Shown: piece after piece, positions 49,488-58,872 of the stretch
How the letters are laid out: every line of letters begins with the position of its first letter
Numbering within the stretch: the stretch's first letter is position 1
From: an uncultured Clostridia bacterium
Lineage (GTDB): Bacteria > Bacillota > Clostridia > Christensenellales > UBA1242
Assembly (NCBI GenBank): GCA_934757865.1
Contig: CAKVLS010000001.1
Span: 231,803 to 295,802, forward strand
Length of the DNA stretch: 64,000 nucleotides
Reading direction: 5' to 3'
Translations under genes and position numbers: made by a program
The notes under the pieces: generated by a model
Seen by the model: only the letters and a program-made list of their open reading frames with translations
Told to the model about the DNA's origin: nothing
Database searches by the model: none

Positions 49488-51242
49488 TATTAGTTCTAGT
49501 GTTTTAACTCCGGCTCTTACATTTTGAGGTCCTAGCATCATAGCACCGCTAAAAGTTGTTGGGTGGACTTTTTTGGTATCGGTTAAGTAATTAGTATTAT
49601 TGTTAACTACTTTTGTCTTAGGGCTAGGAGTAGAAGTAAAAGTATTTACAGGTCTTGGATCTCTAGCTGGCAAAGTAGTAACACCGTTGTTTACATTCCT
49701 ATTAGGACTAGGTGTTGTAGTCTTTACACTTTGTCCGCCGTATGTGTTATTTACTTTATCTTTTGCAAATGGATTTGGCATACTACCAACAGAACCTTCT
49801 TTTATATCCTTAGTATAAGGATTGGTGCTTGTGGTATAAGGTTTATTATTTTGACTATTGGTAGATGTATTTGGTCTTGTAGAGTTATTTACGTTAGTTG
49901 TGTTATTTCTATTAGCTTGGTTATTAGCCTTATTGTCTACTACTTGACTATTTGAACTATTAGAAGTATTTTGATTATTTATATTGCTTTGGTATGAGTT
50001 GTTTGTGTTGTTTTGAGTTTGATTGTTAATTATATTTTGGTTATTTTGATTATTAGCATTATTATTTGTTTGGTTGTTATTATAGTTGTTATAGTCTCTA
50101 TAATAATCATAGTCATAATCATATATATAACGGCTAGAGTAGTTGTTGACCTTTTCGCCGCATATACCGCTGATATAATTGTTAATTTCACTAACTGTGC
50201 AGCGTGCGTTATTGCATAGACTGTTATTGGTGTCTATATTGTTAAGAACTTTTAGGTACTTAGCAACTAGTGTGTCGCAGTTGTTAGAAAAATTACCTTT
50301 AAGAGTGCTAATAATGCCAACATCTTCAGAACAATCTTTGCAGCTTTTTAGGTCATTGATGCAACCTTGCAAAGTGTTATTGTATGCAGTCAAAGTGTTA
50401 ATTTGGTCGTTTGTTAGTTTGATTTCACCAGATTTTACTTTGCTAAGTAGGTCATTACAACTTTGACAACTAGAAACTATTTCTGCTTTTAGATTATCAA
50501 GGTCATAAGATGCAGCACAAGTATCATTGCAGATAGTGTATAGGTCTTGAATCTTTTCTAAGTAATTAGTTAGAGCAGAGTTGCTAGTCACTACTGTATC
50601 TGTATATCTAGGAACATATCTTGAAGTATAGTATCTATTAGTACTTGTAGCGGTGTCACTTGTGTATGTTCCGGTAGTTGATGTTATGTTAGGATAATTA
50701 TAATTGTCACTTGTTTTGACATCTCTATATGTGTTATTGATAAGATTGCCGTTAACATTAGGGTTATTCATATTGCGGTAATATCTATTAGTACCATTAT
50801 TCATAACATTGCTATTATATGTTGCATTTCTATTTGTGTTGTTTACATTTTGATTAGTAAGTCTTTTATAATATTGTCTATTACCAAAGTTATTAGGTCT
50901 ATAAACTCTGTCACTTCCGTTATAAACAGTATTATTTGTACGGTCATATCTTCTGCTACTGTTATTTTTCACAATACTAGTAGCTGGGCGTCTAGTATAT
51001 ATAGGTCTTGAGTTGTTGGTGTTATCCTTGTTATAGTCCTCGTTAATATTAGTTGTTTCATTAAGGTCTTTGATTAGAAGTTTGTTCTCGTCAATGTCCT
51101 TAATTTTTTCTGTTGTTTGTATCATCTCATTTAGGCTTTTTGACATCATATTAGCAATGTTTGCGTTGGTGTCTTGTGCTCCGCAACCCATTGGCAAAAG
51201 CGCCAACCCCATAAGTGATAGTGGTATAATAAGTTTTTTCAT
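49485..51242 (-). CDS. Asn-rich putative lipoprotein with a Cys-rich helical core
   Basis: A 585-residue protein that I do not recognise. Residues 1-20 (MKKLIIPLSLMGLALLPMGC) look like a lipoprotein signal with Cys20, though P and M precede the G-C. About 40-235 and 375-540 are low-complexity Asn, Thr, Tyr, Arg-rich. Residues about 230-365 form a structured, predicted helical core with about twelve Cys (TICNDTCAASYD, SCQSCNDLL, SCKDCSED, LCNNARCTVSE). ATG 51242 follows GGAGG; a TTG at 51254 lacks a site. It lies between sigF and spoVA and diverges from spoVAC, so a spore-surface or forespore role is plausible but unproven. Confidence 0.75.
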   Translation of the reverse strand: MKKLIIPLSLMGLALLPMGCGAQDTNANIANMMSKSLNEMIQTTEKIKDIDENKLLIKDLNETTNINEDYNKDNTNNSRPIYTRRPATSIVKNNSSRRYDRTNNTVYNGSDRVYRPNNFGNRQYYKRLTNQNVNNTNRNATYNSNVMNNGTNRYYRNMNNPNVNGNLINNTYRDVKTSDNYNYPNITSTTGTYTSDTATSTNRYYTSRYVPRYTDTVVTSNSALTNYLEKIQDLYTICNDTCAASYDLDNLKAEIVSSCQSCNDLLSKVKSGEIKLTNDQINTLTAYNNTLQGCINDLKSCKDCSEDVGIISTLKGNFSNNCDTLVAKYLKVLNNIDTNNSLCNNARCTVSEINNYISGICGEKVNNYSSRYIYDYDYDYYRDYNNYNNNQTNNNANNQNNQNIINNQTQNNTNNSYQSNINNQNTSNSSNSQVVDNKANNQANRNNTTNVNNSTRPNTSTNSQNNKPYTTSTNPYTKDIKEGSVGSMPNPFAKDKVNNTYGGQSVKTTTPSPNRNVNNGVTTLPARDPRPVNTFTSTPSPKTKVVNNNTNYLTDTKKVHPTTFSGAMMLGPQNVRAGVKTLELI

Positions 51243-51275
51243 ATTTTCCTCCAAAATTGCTTTTGATAGTGTTAG

Positions 51276-51330
51276 TTTGCTAAGTTTTTACGAAATTATT
51301 ACAAAATATCAAAAATTTTTGCTTAGCAAA
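51276..51330. repeat. Inverted repeat in the lipoprotein/spoVAC divergent region
   Basis: TTTGCTAAG (51276-51284) and CTTAGCAAA (51322-51330) are perfect inverted copies 37 bp apart, each about 22-26 bp from the ribosome site of its outward gene. The right copy is also locally palindromic (TTTGCTTAGCAAA). They may be parts of divergent promoters or operators. Confidence 0.55.
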
Positions 51331-51369
51331 TTATTTTTTGGCAATTATTGATTAAAAGGAGTGTAAATA

Positions 51370-51825
51370 ATGGATAACAGTGTTAGAAACAAAAGATATA
51401 CTGCATATGTAGAAAAAAGACTTCCACAAACTAAGCCTTTCCCGTCACTTTTGTATGCGTTTTTGGTAGGAGGACTGATATGCTGCATAGGTCAGGGTAT
51501 CAACGATGGACTTTTGGCTATTTGGCCAAGTATGACCAAAGATATGGCTGGCGCATATACGCTTGTGACTTTAATCTTTTTGGCATCATTTTTGACCGGT
51601 CTTGGGGTATATGACCGCATTGGTGCATTTGCTGGTGCTGGTTCGATAGTTCCTATTACGGGCTTTTCTAACTCAATAGCCAGCCCAGCGCTTGAGTTTA
51701 AGAGCGAGGGTTGGATATTTGGCTTGTGCGTTAAGATGTTTTCGGTGGCTGGACCTGTAATTGTTACTGGCATATCATCTAGTATTATAGTTGGTGTTAT
51801 TTATTATATAGTGGGGCTAATATGA
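51370..51825 (+). CDS. spoVAC: Stage V sporulation protein AC
   Basis: A mechanosensitive-type membrane component of the dipicolinic acid channel, 151 residues. A hydrophilic N-terminus is followed by about four helices; LYAFLVGGLICCIGQGINDG and GSIVPITGFSNSIASPALEFKSEGWIFGLCVKMFSVAGPVIVTG are typical. AAAAGGAG precedes the ATG. Overlaps spoVAD by 4 bases. Confidence 0.95.
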   Translation: MDNSVRNKRYTAYVEKRLPQTKPFPSLLYAFLVGGLICCIGQGINDGLLAIWPSMTKDMAGAYTLVTLIFLASFLTGLGVYDRIGAFAGAGSIVPITGFSNSIASPALEFKSEGWIFGLCVKMFSVAGPVIVTGISSSIIVGVIYYIVGLI

Positions 51826-52832
51826 CAAATAGAATAGGAGATTATACAATAACTTTTCCCGACCCTCCAAAATGGAAGGCTGGGTATGCAATAGTGGGAC
51901 CAAAAGAAGGTAGAGGTCCACTTGCAAATTATTTTGATTATGTGCTAAGAACAGACAGCTTTAACGAGAAGACTTATGAGCTAGCGGAAAGAAAAATGAT
52001 GGAGCAAGCCATATCCGGTGCAACTGCTAAGGCAGGGCTTATCAGTACAGATATTGATACTTTAGTTGCTGGTGACTTACTTAATCAAATAATATCCGCT
52101 AGTTTTAGCGCAAGACAATTTGGCGTAGGATTTTTAGGCATGTTTGGGGCGTGCTCAACAATGACAGAGAGCCTAATAGTAGGTTCTTGCCTTATTGGAG
52201 GAAACTTCGCAAACAATGTAGCGTGTAGTACAAGTAGCCACTTTTCGACCGCCGAAAGACAATTCCGTTATCCGCTAGAACTCGGCTGCCAGAGACCTCC
52301 AACAGCCCAATGGACTGTAACAGGCTCTGGATGTAGTATTTTGTCCAAAGAAGGCAAAGGACACAACATTGTTATGGCGACTATTGGTAGAGTTGTAGAC
52401 TATGGAATAAATGATATGAATAATATGGGTGCTGCAATGGCACCTGCTGCTGCGGATACTCTATGTAAGCTATTCCATGATACTAAGACCAAGCCACAAG
52501 ATTATGACCTTATTGTGACGGGGGACCTAGGCAAACTAGGCGGAGAACTTTTGATAGACCTATTGGAGCAAAAGGGTTATAAAGTGGACCAAAATTATTT
52601 TGACTGCGGACAAGCGATGTTTTCGGACACTCAAAAGGCCTTTATGGGTGGTAGTGGCTGCGGTTGTAGTGCTACAATTATGAACTCGTATATATTTGAT
52701 AAACTAAGCGATGGAAGTTATAAAAAGGTCATATTGATGTCGACTGGGGCATTACTTAGCACGACATCGTCTTTTCAGGGCGAAACTATACCTGGGATTG
52801 CCCATGCTGTCGTTGTAGAAAAGGGAATGTAA
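51822..52832 (+). CDS. spoVAD: Stage V sporulation protein AD
   Basis: A thiolase-fold protein of 336 residues that binds dipicolinic acid on the spore inner membrane. VAGDLLNQIISASFSARQFGVGFLGMFGACSTMTESL includes the region of the thiolase nucleophile, and later GGSGCGCSATIMNSYIFDKL and the VSTGALLS-like MSTGALLSTTSSFQGETIPGIAHAV ending are characteristic. Overlaps spoVAC by 4 bases; one base to spoVAE. Confidence 0.96.
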   Translation: MTNRIGDYTITFPDPPKWKAGYAIVGPKEGRGPLANYFDYVLRTDSFNEKTYELAERKMMEQAISGATAKAGLISTDIDTLVAGDLLNQIISASFSARQFGVGFLGMFGACSTMTESLIVGSCLIGGNFANNVACSTSSHFSTAERQFRYPLELGCQRPPTAQWTVTGSGCSILSKEGKGHNIVMATIGRVVDYGINDMNNMGAAMAPAAADTLCKLFHDTKTKPQDYDLIVTGDLGKLGGELLIDLLEQKGYKVDQNYFDCGQAMFSDTQKAFMGGSGCGCSATIMNSYIFDKLSDGSYKKVILMSTGALLSTTSSFQGETIPGIAHAVVVEKGM

Positions 52833-52833
52833 T

Positions 52834-53205
52834 ATGCAAGAAGTTTTGAAATATTTAATAGTCTTTGGAGTGGGAGGATTTGTTTGCTTCATTGCTCAAA
52901 TTTTGATAATACGAACTCGTATGACTTCGGCGAGAATACTTGTTTTATTTTTGCTTATAGGTGTATTTTTGGAGGCGATAGGAATTTTTGAGCCGATAGC
53001 TAAGTTTGCTAACTGCGGTATAACTGTACCTATAGTAGGCTTTGGGAGTTCGCTTGCAAAGGGTGCAATTAAGGGCGCTCAAACAGAAGGTATACTAGGA
53101 CTTATAAAAGGTGGGTTAGAGGCGACATCTGCCGGCATTGCGGCTGCTGTTGGATTTGCTTATCTATTTGCACTTATTTTCAAAAGCCACAGCAAAAAGA
53201 GTTAA
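52834..53205 (+). CDS. spoVAE: Stage V sporulation protein AE
   Basis: A 123-residue membrane protein related to SpoVAC, with about four helices. VGGFVCFIAQILI, TSARILVLFLLIGVFLEAIG and VPIVGFGSSLAKGAIKG match the SpoVAE family. It is the last gene of a spoVAC-AD-AE operon; spoVAA, AB and AF are not here, as usual in Clostridia. Confidence 0.94.
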   Translation: MQEVLKYLIVFGVGGFVCFIAQILIIRTRMTSARILVLFLLIGVFLEAIGIFEPIAKFANCGITVPIVGFGSSLAKGAIKGAQTEGILGLIKGGLEATSAGIAAAVGFAYLFALIFKSHSKKS

Positions 53206-53230
53206 AAAAGTTATTATTAACTCTTTTTTT
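53196..53230 (+). terminator. Terminator after spoVAE
   Basis: AAAGAGTTAA (53196-53205) overlaps the stop codon and pairs with TTAACTCTTT (53217-53226); T-run to 53230. Confidence 0.88.
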
Positions 53231-53244
53231 ACATATATAATACT

Positions 53245-53931
53245 ATGCAGAAGTGTAGTGAAAAAATATGCTCTAAAAAACCAAAATGGCACAAAAAACG
53301 CAAATTTTGGTGCTTTCTTATTGCGTTAATAACTATTATTTTGATATTTTTTGTATACCTTATTAGGGTAGTTAATCCCATCATCATATCTATTGGCGAG
53401 GCAAAAGTAAAATCTCTTGCAACAAAAGCTATCAATATGGCCGTAACAGAGGTATTGTGCGAGGGATACACTTATGATGATATTATAGATATCAAATTTA
53501 CAAATAGCGGAGATATAGCCTATATGCAAGCTAAGTCGCTTATTGTCAATAAGTTATCAAGAGATCTTGTAAGCACTAGCCAGAGTAAGCTAGACATAAT
53601 AGGCGAGCAAGGCATAAGCATACCGCTTGGTTCATTGTCTGGAGTGCCGCTTTTTATGGGACGAGGTCCAGAACTTAGACTTAAGCTATTCCCGATAGGT
53701 GCAATTAGTTGCAACTTTAAGTCGGTGTTCTCACAGGCGGGCATCAACCAAACTAACCATAGAATTTATGTTAACATAAGCTCCAATGTTACTGTTGTTT
53801 TGCCTATATCTTCAAGGCAAGTGTCGACTACTACGCAGCTACTTATATGCGAGAGTGTAATAGTTGGGAAAGTGCCTGATACTTACCTTCATTCTGCCAA
53901 CCTTGACGAAATGATGAACTTGATACCATAA
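53245..53931 (+). CDS. yunB: Sporulation protein YunB
   Basis: A 228-residue mother-cell sporulation protein. A Lys/Cys-rich N-terminus and one helix (FWCFLIALITIILIFFVYLI, about 22-41) precede a soluble domain with GEAKVKSLATKAINMAVTE, IPLGSLSGVPLFMGRGPELRLKLFPIGAISCNFKSVFSQAGINQTNHRIYV. These match YunB. No ribosome site is seen before ATG 53245. Its precise role is unknown; Bacillus mutants sporulate poorly. Confidence 0.92.
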   Translation: MQKCSEKICSKKPKWHKKRKFWCFLIALITIILIFFVYLIRVVNPIIISIGEAKVKSLATKAINMAVTEVLCEGYTYDDIIDIKFTNSGDIAYMQAKSLIVNKLSRDLVSTSQSKLDIIGEQGISIPLGSLSGVPLFMGRGPELRLKLFPIGAISCNFKSVFSQAGINQTNHRIYVNISSNVTVVLPISSRQVSTTTQLLICESVIVGKVPDTYLHSANLDEMMNLIP

Positions 53932-53943
53932 TGTAAAAAGTGC

Positions 53944-53972
53944 TTGACAATTTTTTTTCTTGGTGTTAGCAT
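53944..53972 (+). promoter_or_regulatory. Promoter of the pheST T-box leader
   Basis: TTGACA (53944-53949), 17 bp, TAGCAT (53967-53972) preceded by TGt. Start near 53979. Confidence 0.6.
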
Positions 53973-53978
53973 TAAGGC

Positions 53979-54228
53979 ATGTTAATATAAGGCAATGATA
54001 AAAGACAAGTAGCAAAGACATTAGTTTGTCAAGAGAGAGTGGCTAACCTGCTGAAAGGCCACTTACAAACGGCTCTTTGTGAATTCACTTTTTAGCTTCG
54101 CCCCCAAGTAGTAGTAAGGGTCGACGGTTGTTCCGTTATAACATAAAGAGTGTAGCAATTTTTTGCTATAATTTAGGTGGTACCATGGAGTAAGACTTCA
54201 TCCTATTGTTTAGGGTGAGGTCTTTTTG
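53979..54228 (+). promoter_or_regulatory. T-box riboswitch, phenylalanine-specific, upstream of pheST
   Basis: Stem I includes the AGAGAG motif (about 54034) and ends with the specifier loop GAATTCAC, in which TTC (54084-54086) is a Phe codon. The T-box sequence is AGGTGGTACCATGG (54175-54188), whose TGGT can pair with the ACCA end of uncharged tRNA-Phe. The terminator is AAGACTTCATCCT (54192-54204) with AGGGTGAGGTCTT (54212-54224) and a T-run. Low charging of tRNA-Phe would allow read-through into pheST. The 326-base gap is filled by this element and its promoter. Confidence 0.93.
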
Positions 54229-54257
54229 TTTGGACTAAAATATATTAGGAGAGAAAA

Positions 54258-55286
54258 ATGAACACAGAACTTTTGAAAGTACTAGAAGAAGCTAAGGTTG
54301 AGATACCTGAGGCAAAATCCGCAGATGAGTTGTCAAATCTATACAACAAGTATGTAGGCAAGACAGGTGCTTTGACAAGCATTATGAAAATAATGAAAGA
54401 CCTATCTAACGATGAAAGAAGAGAGTTTGGAAAAGAAGTAAATGACGCAAAACAAACAATCAGCACCCTTCTAAAAGAAAATGGCGAAAGACTAGAAAAG
54501 GAGCGTATTGAGGCAGAGCTTAAAGCAACTAAGGTTGTTGACTTAACAATTCCTAGTACAGAAAACACAGGTAGCCTTCATCCTATTACAGTAATTGAGC
54601 ACAAGATTATAGAAGTATTTAGAAGCATGGGCTTTACAGTTGAGGACGGCAACGAGATAGAGACAGAGTATAACAACTTTGAGGCTGTCAATGTACCAAA
54701 AAATCACCCAGCTAGAGATATGCAAGATACATTTTATCTTAGCAACGGTCAACTACTAAAAACTCACACTTCTGCCGCTCAAAATAGAATTATGAGAAAG
54801 TACGGAGCTCCTCTTAAGGCTATTTTCCCAGGAAGATGCTTTAGAAACGAAGAGCTTGACGCCAGTCACGAGAATACTTTCTTCCAACTAGAAGGTATGA
54901 TGATTGATAAAAATGTAAGTATTTCTAACCTAATTTACTTTATGAAAGAGATGCTTCGTAGCGTGTTTGGAAAAGATGTTGAAGTAAGATTAAGACCTGG
55001 CTTCTTCCCATTTGTCGAGCCGGGATTTGAGCTTGATTGCTCATGCCCATATTGCGGTGGCAAAGGTTGTAAGGTATGTAAAAACGGCGGTTGGATTGAA
55101 CTATGCCCATGCGGTATGATTCATCCAAATGTTTTGAAGATGGGCGGTATTGACCCTGATGAATATCAAGGCTTTGCTTTTGGTTTAGGACTTACTAGAC
55201 TAGCAATGATGACTTATGAAGTTAACGATATTAGAGTGCTAAATAGTGGCAATATTAAAGCTCTAAAACAAACAAAATTAAATTAG
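54258..55286 (+). CDS. pheS: Phenylalanine--tRNA ligase alpha subunit
   Basis: Catalytic class II subunit of PheRS, 342 residues. N-terminal coiled coil (about 1-85), then HPITVIEHKIIEVFRSMGF, the motif NHPARDMQDTFYL, motif 2 RCFRNEELDASHENTFFQLEG and motif 3 GFAFGLGLTRLAMM. A Cys-rich insert (CSCPYCGGKGCKVCKNGGWIELCPCGM) precedes motif 3. Controlled by the T-box upstream; pheT follows after 10 bases. Confidence 0.98.
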   Translation: MNTELLKVLEEAKVEIPEAKSADELSNLYNKYVGKTGALTSIMKIMKDLSNDERREFGKEVNDAKQTISTLLKENGERLEKERIEAELKATKVVDLTIPSTENTGSLHPITVIEHKIIEVFRSMGFTVEDGNEIETEYNNFEAVNVPKNHPARDMQDTFYLSNGQLLKTHTSAAQNRIMRKYGAPLKAIFPGRCFRNEELDASHENTFFQLEGMMIDKNVSISNLIYFMKEMLRSVFGKDVEVRLRPGFFPFVEPGFELDCSCPYCGGKGCKVCKNGGWIELCPCGMIHPNVLKMGGIDPDEYQGFAFGLGLTRLAMMTYEVNDIRVLNSGNIKALKQTKLN

Positions 55287-55296
55287 GAGAGGACAA

Positions 55297-57663
55297 ATGT
55301 ACATTTCGATAAATTGGATAAAAGACTTTGTCGACCTTGACGGAGTTGATATAGAAAAGTTAATTAATAAATTCACTTTGTCTTGTGCAGAGGTAGAAGG
55401 CATCGAGTACAAAGGTAAAGATTTGAGTGGCGTTTACACTGCAAAAATATTGTCAGTAGCTAACCACCCAAATAGCAAAAAACTTCACCTACTAGAAGTA
55501 AGCACTGGAGATAAAGTTCATAATATAGTTTGCGGAGCTCCTAATGTAAGAGTAGGCATGATTACCGCACTGGCAACCATGGGCGCTAATGTTGGCGGAT
55601 TTACTATCGCCAAAGCTACACTTGGTGGCTGTGATAGTTATGGTATGTGTTGTAGTGAGCATGAGCTTGGTATATCTGATGACCACAATGGTATTATAGA
55701 TTTGCCAGCTGATACACCAATAGGCGTTGATATTAAGACACTTCTAGATATAGATGATATCATTTTTGAAGTTGATAACAAATCTCTAACTAATAGACCT
55801 GACCTATGGGGTCACTATGGTATTGCAAGAGAGATCGCAAGCCTTACTGGTAGAGAATTAAAGCCTCTTAAACTTGCTAAAGTTAGCGAATTTAAGGGCA
55901 AAAAGCCTGTAATAAATGTAGAGTCAAATGACTGCTATAGATATACTTGTGCAACTGTTGATAATATAACCAAAAAGTATTCTGATAAGAATATGCAGAT
56001 AAGACTATACTACTGCGGTATGAGAGGTATCAACCTTCTTGCCGATGTTACCAACTATGTAATGCTAGAGCTAGGACAACCTATGCATGCATTTGATAAC
56101 AGCATAGTAAAATCTATTGATGTATATAATCTAAAAAATGAAACAACATTTAGAACGCTAGACAGCACTGACAGAAAGTTAAAAGAAGGGACTCTTGTTA
56201 TTGCTACTAACGGCGAGCCTGTTGCAGTTGCTGGCGTTATGGGTGGCGAAAACAGCGAAATTACTGATGACACAACTTCAGTACTTATCGAAAGTGCCAA
56301 CTTTAACGGTAGTTTGATTAGAAAAACAGCCCTTGGTCTTGGTATGAGAACTGAGGCTAGTGCTAGATACGAAAAAATGCTTGACCCAGAACTAACTATG
56401 ACAGCACTTCTTCGTTATGTATACCTTTTGAAAGAGCAAGACGCCGGCGCTATAATCTCTAGCCAAATCGCTGATAGCTACAACTATCATTACCCACACA
56501 AAGATATTGAACTTACAAAAGACTTTATCAATAGATACATTGGTATTGAGATTGATGATGAAAGAATTGCATCAATTCTAAAGAGCCTTGAGTTTGGAGT
56601 AGAAAAAGACGGAGATACTTTCAAAGTTTCTGTTCCATCATTTAGAGCTACAAAAGATATAAATGGTAAAGCTGATATTATAGAAGAAATCACAAGAATA
56701 TATGGCTATGACAATATCAAACCTCAAACAATTGATGAGCCTCTAAAACCTACAAAACTAGATAGAGAAATCGCCGTAGAATATGATATCAAATATTCTC
56801 TAGCTAATAGATACAACCTTAATGAAGTTCATACATATATTTGGTATGATACAGCAACTAATAACGCCTTAAACATTGCTCCAAGATCAGTGCTTAGATG
56901 CGTTAACTCAATCGGTAAAGAAAATGACCAAATCAGATCAACAATTATCCCATCACTTCTAAAAGTTGTTATGGATAACAAAAACACTATAAACGACATT
57001 GGAGTATTTGAGATGGGTAGAGTAGTTGACAGCCTAGGTCTTGATGATATGGCTAACGAAGAAAAATCTCTAGGTATCGTGCTATACAGCAAGAATAAAG
57101 ACCAAAATAGCCTTTTACTTAGCCTAAAAGAAATGGTTGAGTATTTGTTTGGATATGTTATCAATGTTGATTTTGGCCTAAATATGACCTCACAAACATG
57201 TGATTACTACCACCCAGTTAACTTCTACGAAGTTGTATCTAATGGTATGCATGTCGGCAATATCAATTTGTTGCACCCTAATGTTGTTAACAATATTGAG
57301 AAAGGCGCAGGCATTGCAGTATGTGAGCTAAATATCACTAAACTACTTAACTGCCAAACTTTTGAAAATAAGTTTGAGAAGATTAGTAAGTTCCCAACAA
57401 CAAAGCTTGACTTTAACTTCTTAATCCCAAGAGGCAAACTATACAAAGATATTATTGGTATCGCAAAATCAGTCGAGAGCGAGCTTAGTTACACAGTTTC
57501 TTTGCTTGACATTTATGACAATGCTAGCGACAACTTCATAAGCTACACACTTCATTATGAGGTTAACAGTCATACAAGAAACTTGACAAGTGAAGATATT
57601 GAGAATTTCCACAAGTTAGTTATCGAAAAGTTTGAACAAAACAATATCAAATTAAAAATATAA
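55297..57663 (+). CDS. pheT: Phenylalanine--tRNA ligase beta subunit
   Basis: Editing and tRNA-binding subunit of PheRS, 788 residues. The tRNA-binding OB domain is at about 40-150 (LSVANHPNSKKLHLLEVSTGD ... IVCGAPNVR), the B3/B4 editing domain at about 210-390, B5 at about 408-475, and the anticodon-binding ferredoxin-like domain at the end (KFPTTKLDFNFLI ...). Normal full length. Second gene of the T-box operon. Confidence 0.98.
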   Translation: MYISINWIKDFVDLDGVDIEKLINKFTLSCAEVEGIEYKGKDLSGVYTAKILSVANHPNSKKLHLLEVSTGDKVHNIVCGAPNVRVGMITALATMGANVGGFTIAKATLGGCDSYGMCCSEHELGISDDHNGIIDLPADTPIGVDIKTLLDIDDIIFEVDNKSLTNRPDLWGHYGIAREIASLTGRELKPLKLAKVSEFKGKKPVINVESNDCYRYTCATVDNITKKYSDKNMQIRLYYCGMRGINLLADVTNYVMLELGQPMHAFDNSIVKSIDVYNLKNETTFRTLDSTDRKLKEGTLVIATNGEPVAVAGVMGGENSEITDDTTSVLIESANFNGSLIRKTALGLGMRTEASARYEKMLDPELTMTALLRYVYLLKEQDAGAIISSQIADSYNYHYPHKDIELTKDFINRYIGIEIDDERIASILKSLEFGVEKDGDTFKVSVPSFRATKDINGKADIIEEITRIYGYDNIKPQTIDEPLKPTKLDREIAVEYDIKYSLANRYNLNEVHTYIWYDTATNNALNIAPRSVLRCVNSIGKENDQIRSTIIPSLLKVVMDNKNTINDIGVFEMGRVVDSLGLDDMANEEKSLGIVLYSKNKDQNSLLLSLKEMVEYLFGYVINVDFGLNMTSQTCDYYHPVNFYEVVSNGMHVGNINLLHPNVVNNIEKGAGIAVCELNITKLLNCQTFENKFEKISKFPTTKLDFNFLIPRGKLYKDIIGIAKSVESELSYTVSLLDIYDNASDNFISYTLHYEVNSHTRNLTSEDIENFHKLVIEKFEQNNIKLKI

Positions 57664-57671
57664 AATATGCA

Positions 57672-57698
57672 AAAATCCTATTTACCATAGGATTTTTT
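57672..57698 (+). terminator. Terminator after pheST
   Basis: AAAATCCTA (57672-57680) and TAGGATTTT (57688-57696), T-run to 57698. An extended -10 (TGTTATAAT, 57700-57708) just downstream probably starts the next operon. Confidence 0.88.
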
Positions 57699-57738
57699 GT
57701 GTTATAATAGTAAGGCAAATTTTTATAAGGAAAAACAA

Positions 57739-58860
57739 ATGATATATTTAGACAACGCAGCAACAACTAAGATGAATAGTTCTTGCCTTGACATTTTAAA
57801 AAAATATAGTGAAGAAGAGTATTTCAATGCGTCTGCTATGTATAAGCAGGGCAATAACTTGCACAAAGAAATAGAGAACGCAAAAAACACTTTACTAAAC
57901 TTACTTGGTACAAGTGATGGCAAAATATACTTCACAAGCGGTGCAACCGAAGCTAACAATATGGCAATATTCGGCTCTGCAACTTTCAAACAAAAGAAGT
58001 ACTTATTCTCGATAGGCGAGCACCCATCAGTATATAATACCGCTATGGCTCTAAAAAACTCTGGCTTTGATGTGGACTTTATACCACTAAGTAGCTCAGG
58101 CGAAGTTGACTATACCGCTCTTAAATCTATGTTATCAAAAGATGTCTGCTTTGTTTCTACAATGCTTGTCAATAACGAAACAGGTGCTATCAATGATATC
58201 AAAAAGATTAGAGAGATAATAGATAGCGTTAACCCATCTATTAGATTACATGTAGATGCTGTTCAAGGCTTTTGCAAAGTGCCTTTTAATGTAAAGTCAT
58301 TGAAGGTTGATTTGTGTACTTTGAGCGGACATAAGATATATGGTCCTAAAGGTATAGGCGCTCTATATGTAGGCAAAAATGCACACCTAAAAGGCATAAC
58401 CTATGGTGGAGAGCAAGAAGAAGGTGTAAGACCTGGTACATATAACACTCCAGGTATTATGGCTATGACCCTTGCTGCAAGCGAAATGAAAAAAGATATG
58501 ATGGCTCAATATAATCATGTAAAAGCCCTAAAAAGCCGCTTTATTGACAATCTAACTCCTATAAAGGACAAGATTATAATTAACGGTAACGGCTCTCCAT
58601 ATATTTTGAGTATATCAATAAATGGTCTAAGAGGTGAGACAGTCCTTCATATGTTAGAGCAAGATGGTATCATTATAGGTACAGGTTCTGCATGTTCATC
58701 TAGTAAAGTCGAAAATAGAGTATTGACCGCTATGGGTAGGACAAAAGATGAAGTACTAGGTTCTATAAGAATTAGTTTTTCAAAAAACAACACACAAGAA
58801 GAAATTGATTTTGCTGCAAGTAAGCTTATTGAAGCTGTTAATAAACTTTTGGCAATGTAA
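57739..58860 (+). CDS. Cysteine desulfurase (NifS/IscS family)
   Basis: A PLP enzyme of 373 residues that removes sulfur from cysteine. MIYLDNAATTKM at the start, HVDAVQGFCK, the PLP Lys in LSGHKIYGPKG (about 198) and the sulfur-carrying Cys in GTGSACSS (about 318) are present. ATG 57739 follows ATAAGGA. It is placed 12 bases before thiI, so it most likely supplies sulfur for 4-thiouridine in tRNA, like the NifZ-ThiI pair in Bacillus; supply of iron-sulfur clusters is the alternative. Confidence 0.94.
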   Translation: MIYLDNAATTKMNSSCLDILKKYSEEEYFNASAMYKQGNNLHKEIENAKNTLLNLLGTSDGKIYFTSGATEANNMAIFGSATFKQKKYLFSIGEHPSVYNTAMALKNSGFDVDFIPLSSSGEVDYTALKSMLSKDVCFVSTMLVNNETGAINDIKKIREIIDSVNPSIRLHVDAVQGFCKVPFNVKSLKVDLCTLSGHKIYGPKGIGALYVGKNAHLKGITYGGEQEEGVRPGTYNTPGIMAMTLAASEMKKDMMAQYNHVKALKSRFIDNLTPIKDKIIINGNGSPYILSISINGLRGETVLHMLEQDGIIIGTGSACSSSKVENRVLTAMGRTKDEVLGSIRISFSKNNTQEEIDFAASKLIEAVNKLLAM

Positions 58861-58872
58861 GGAGGAGATAAG

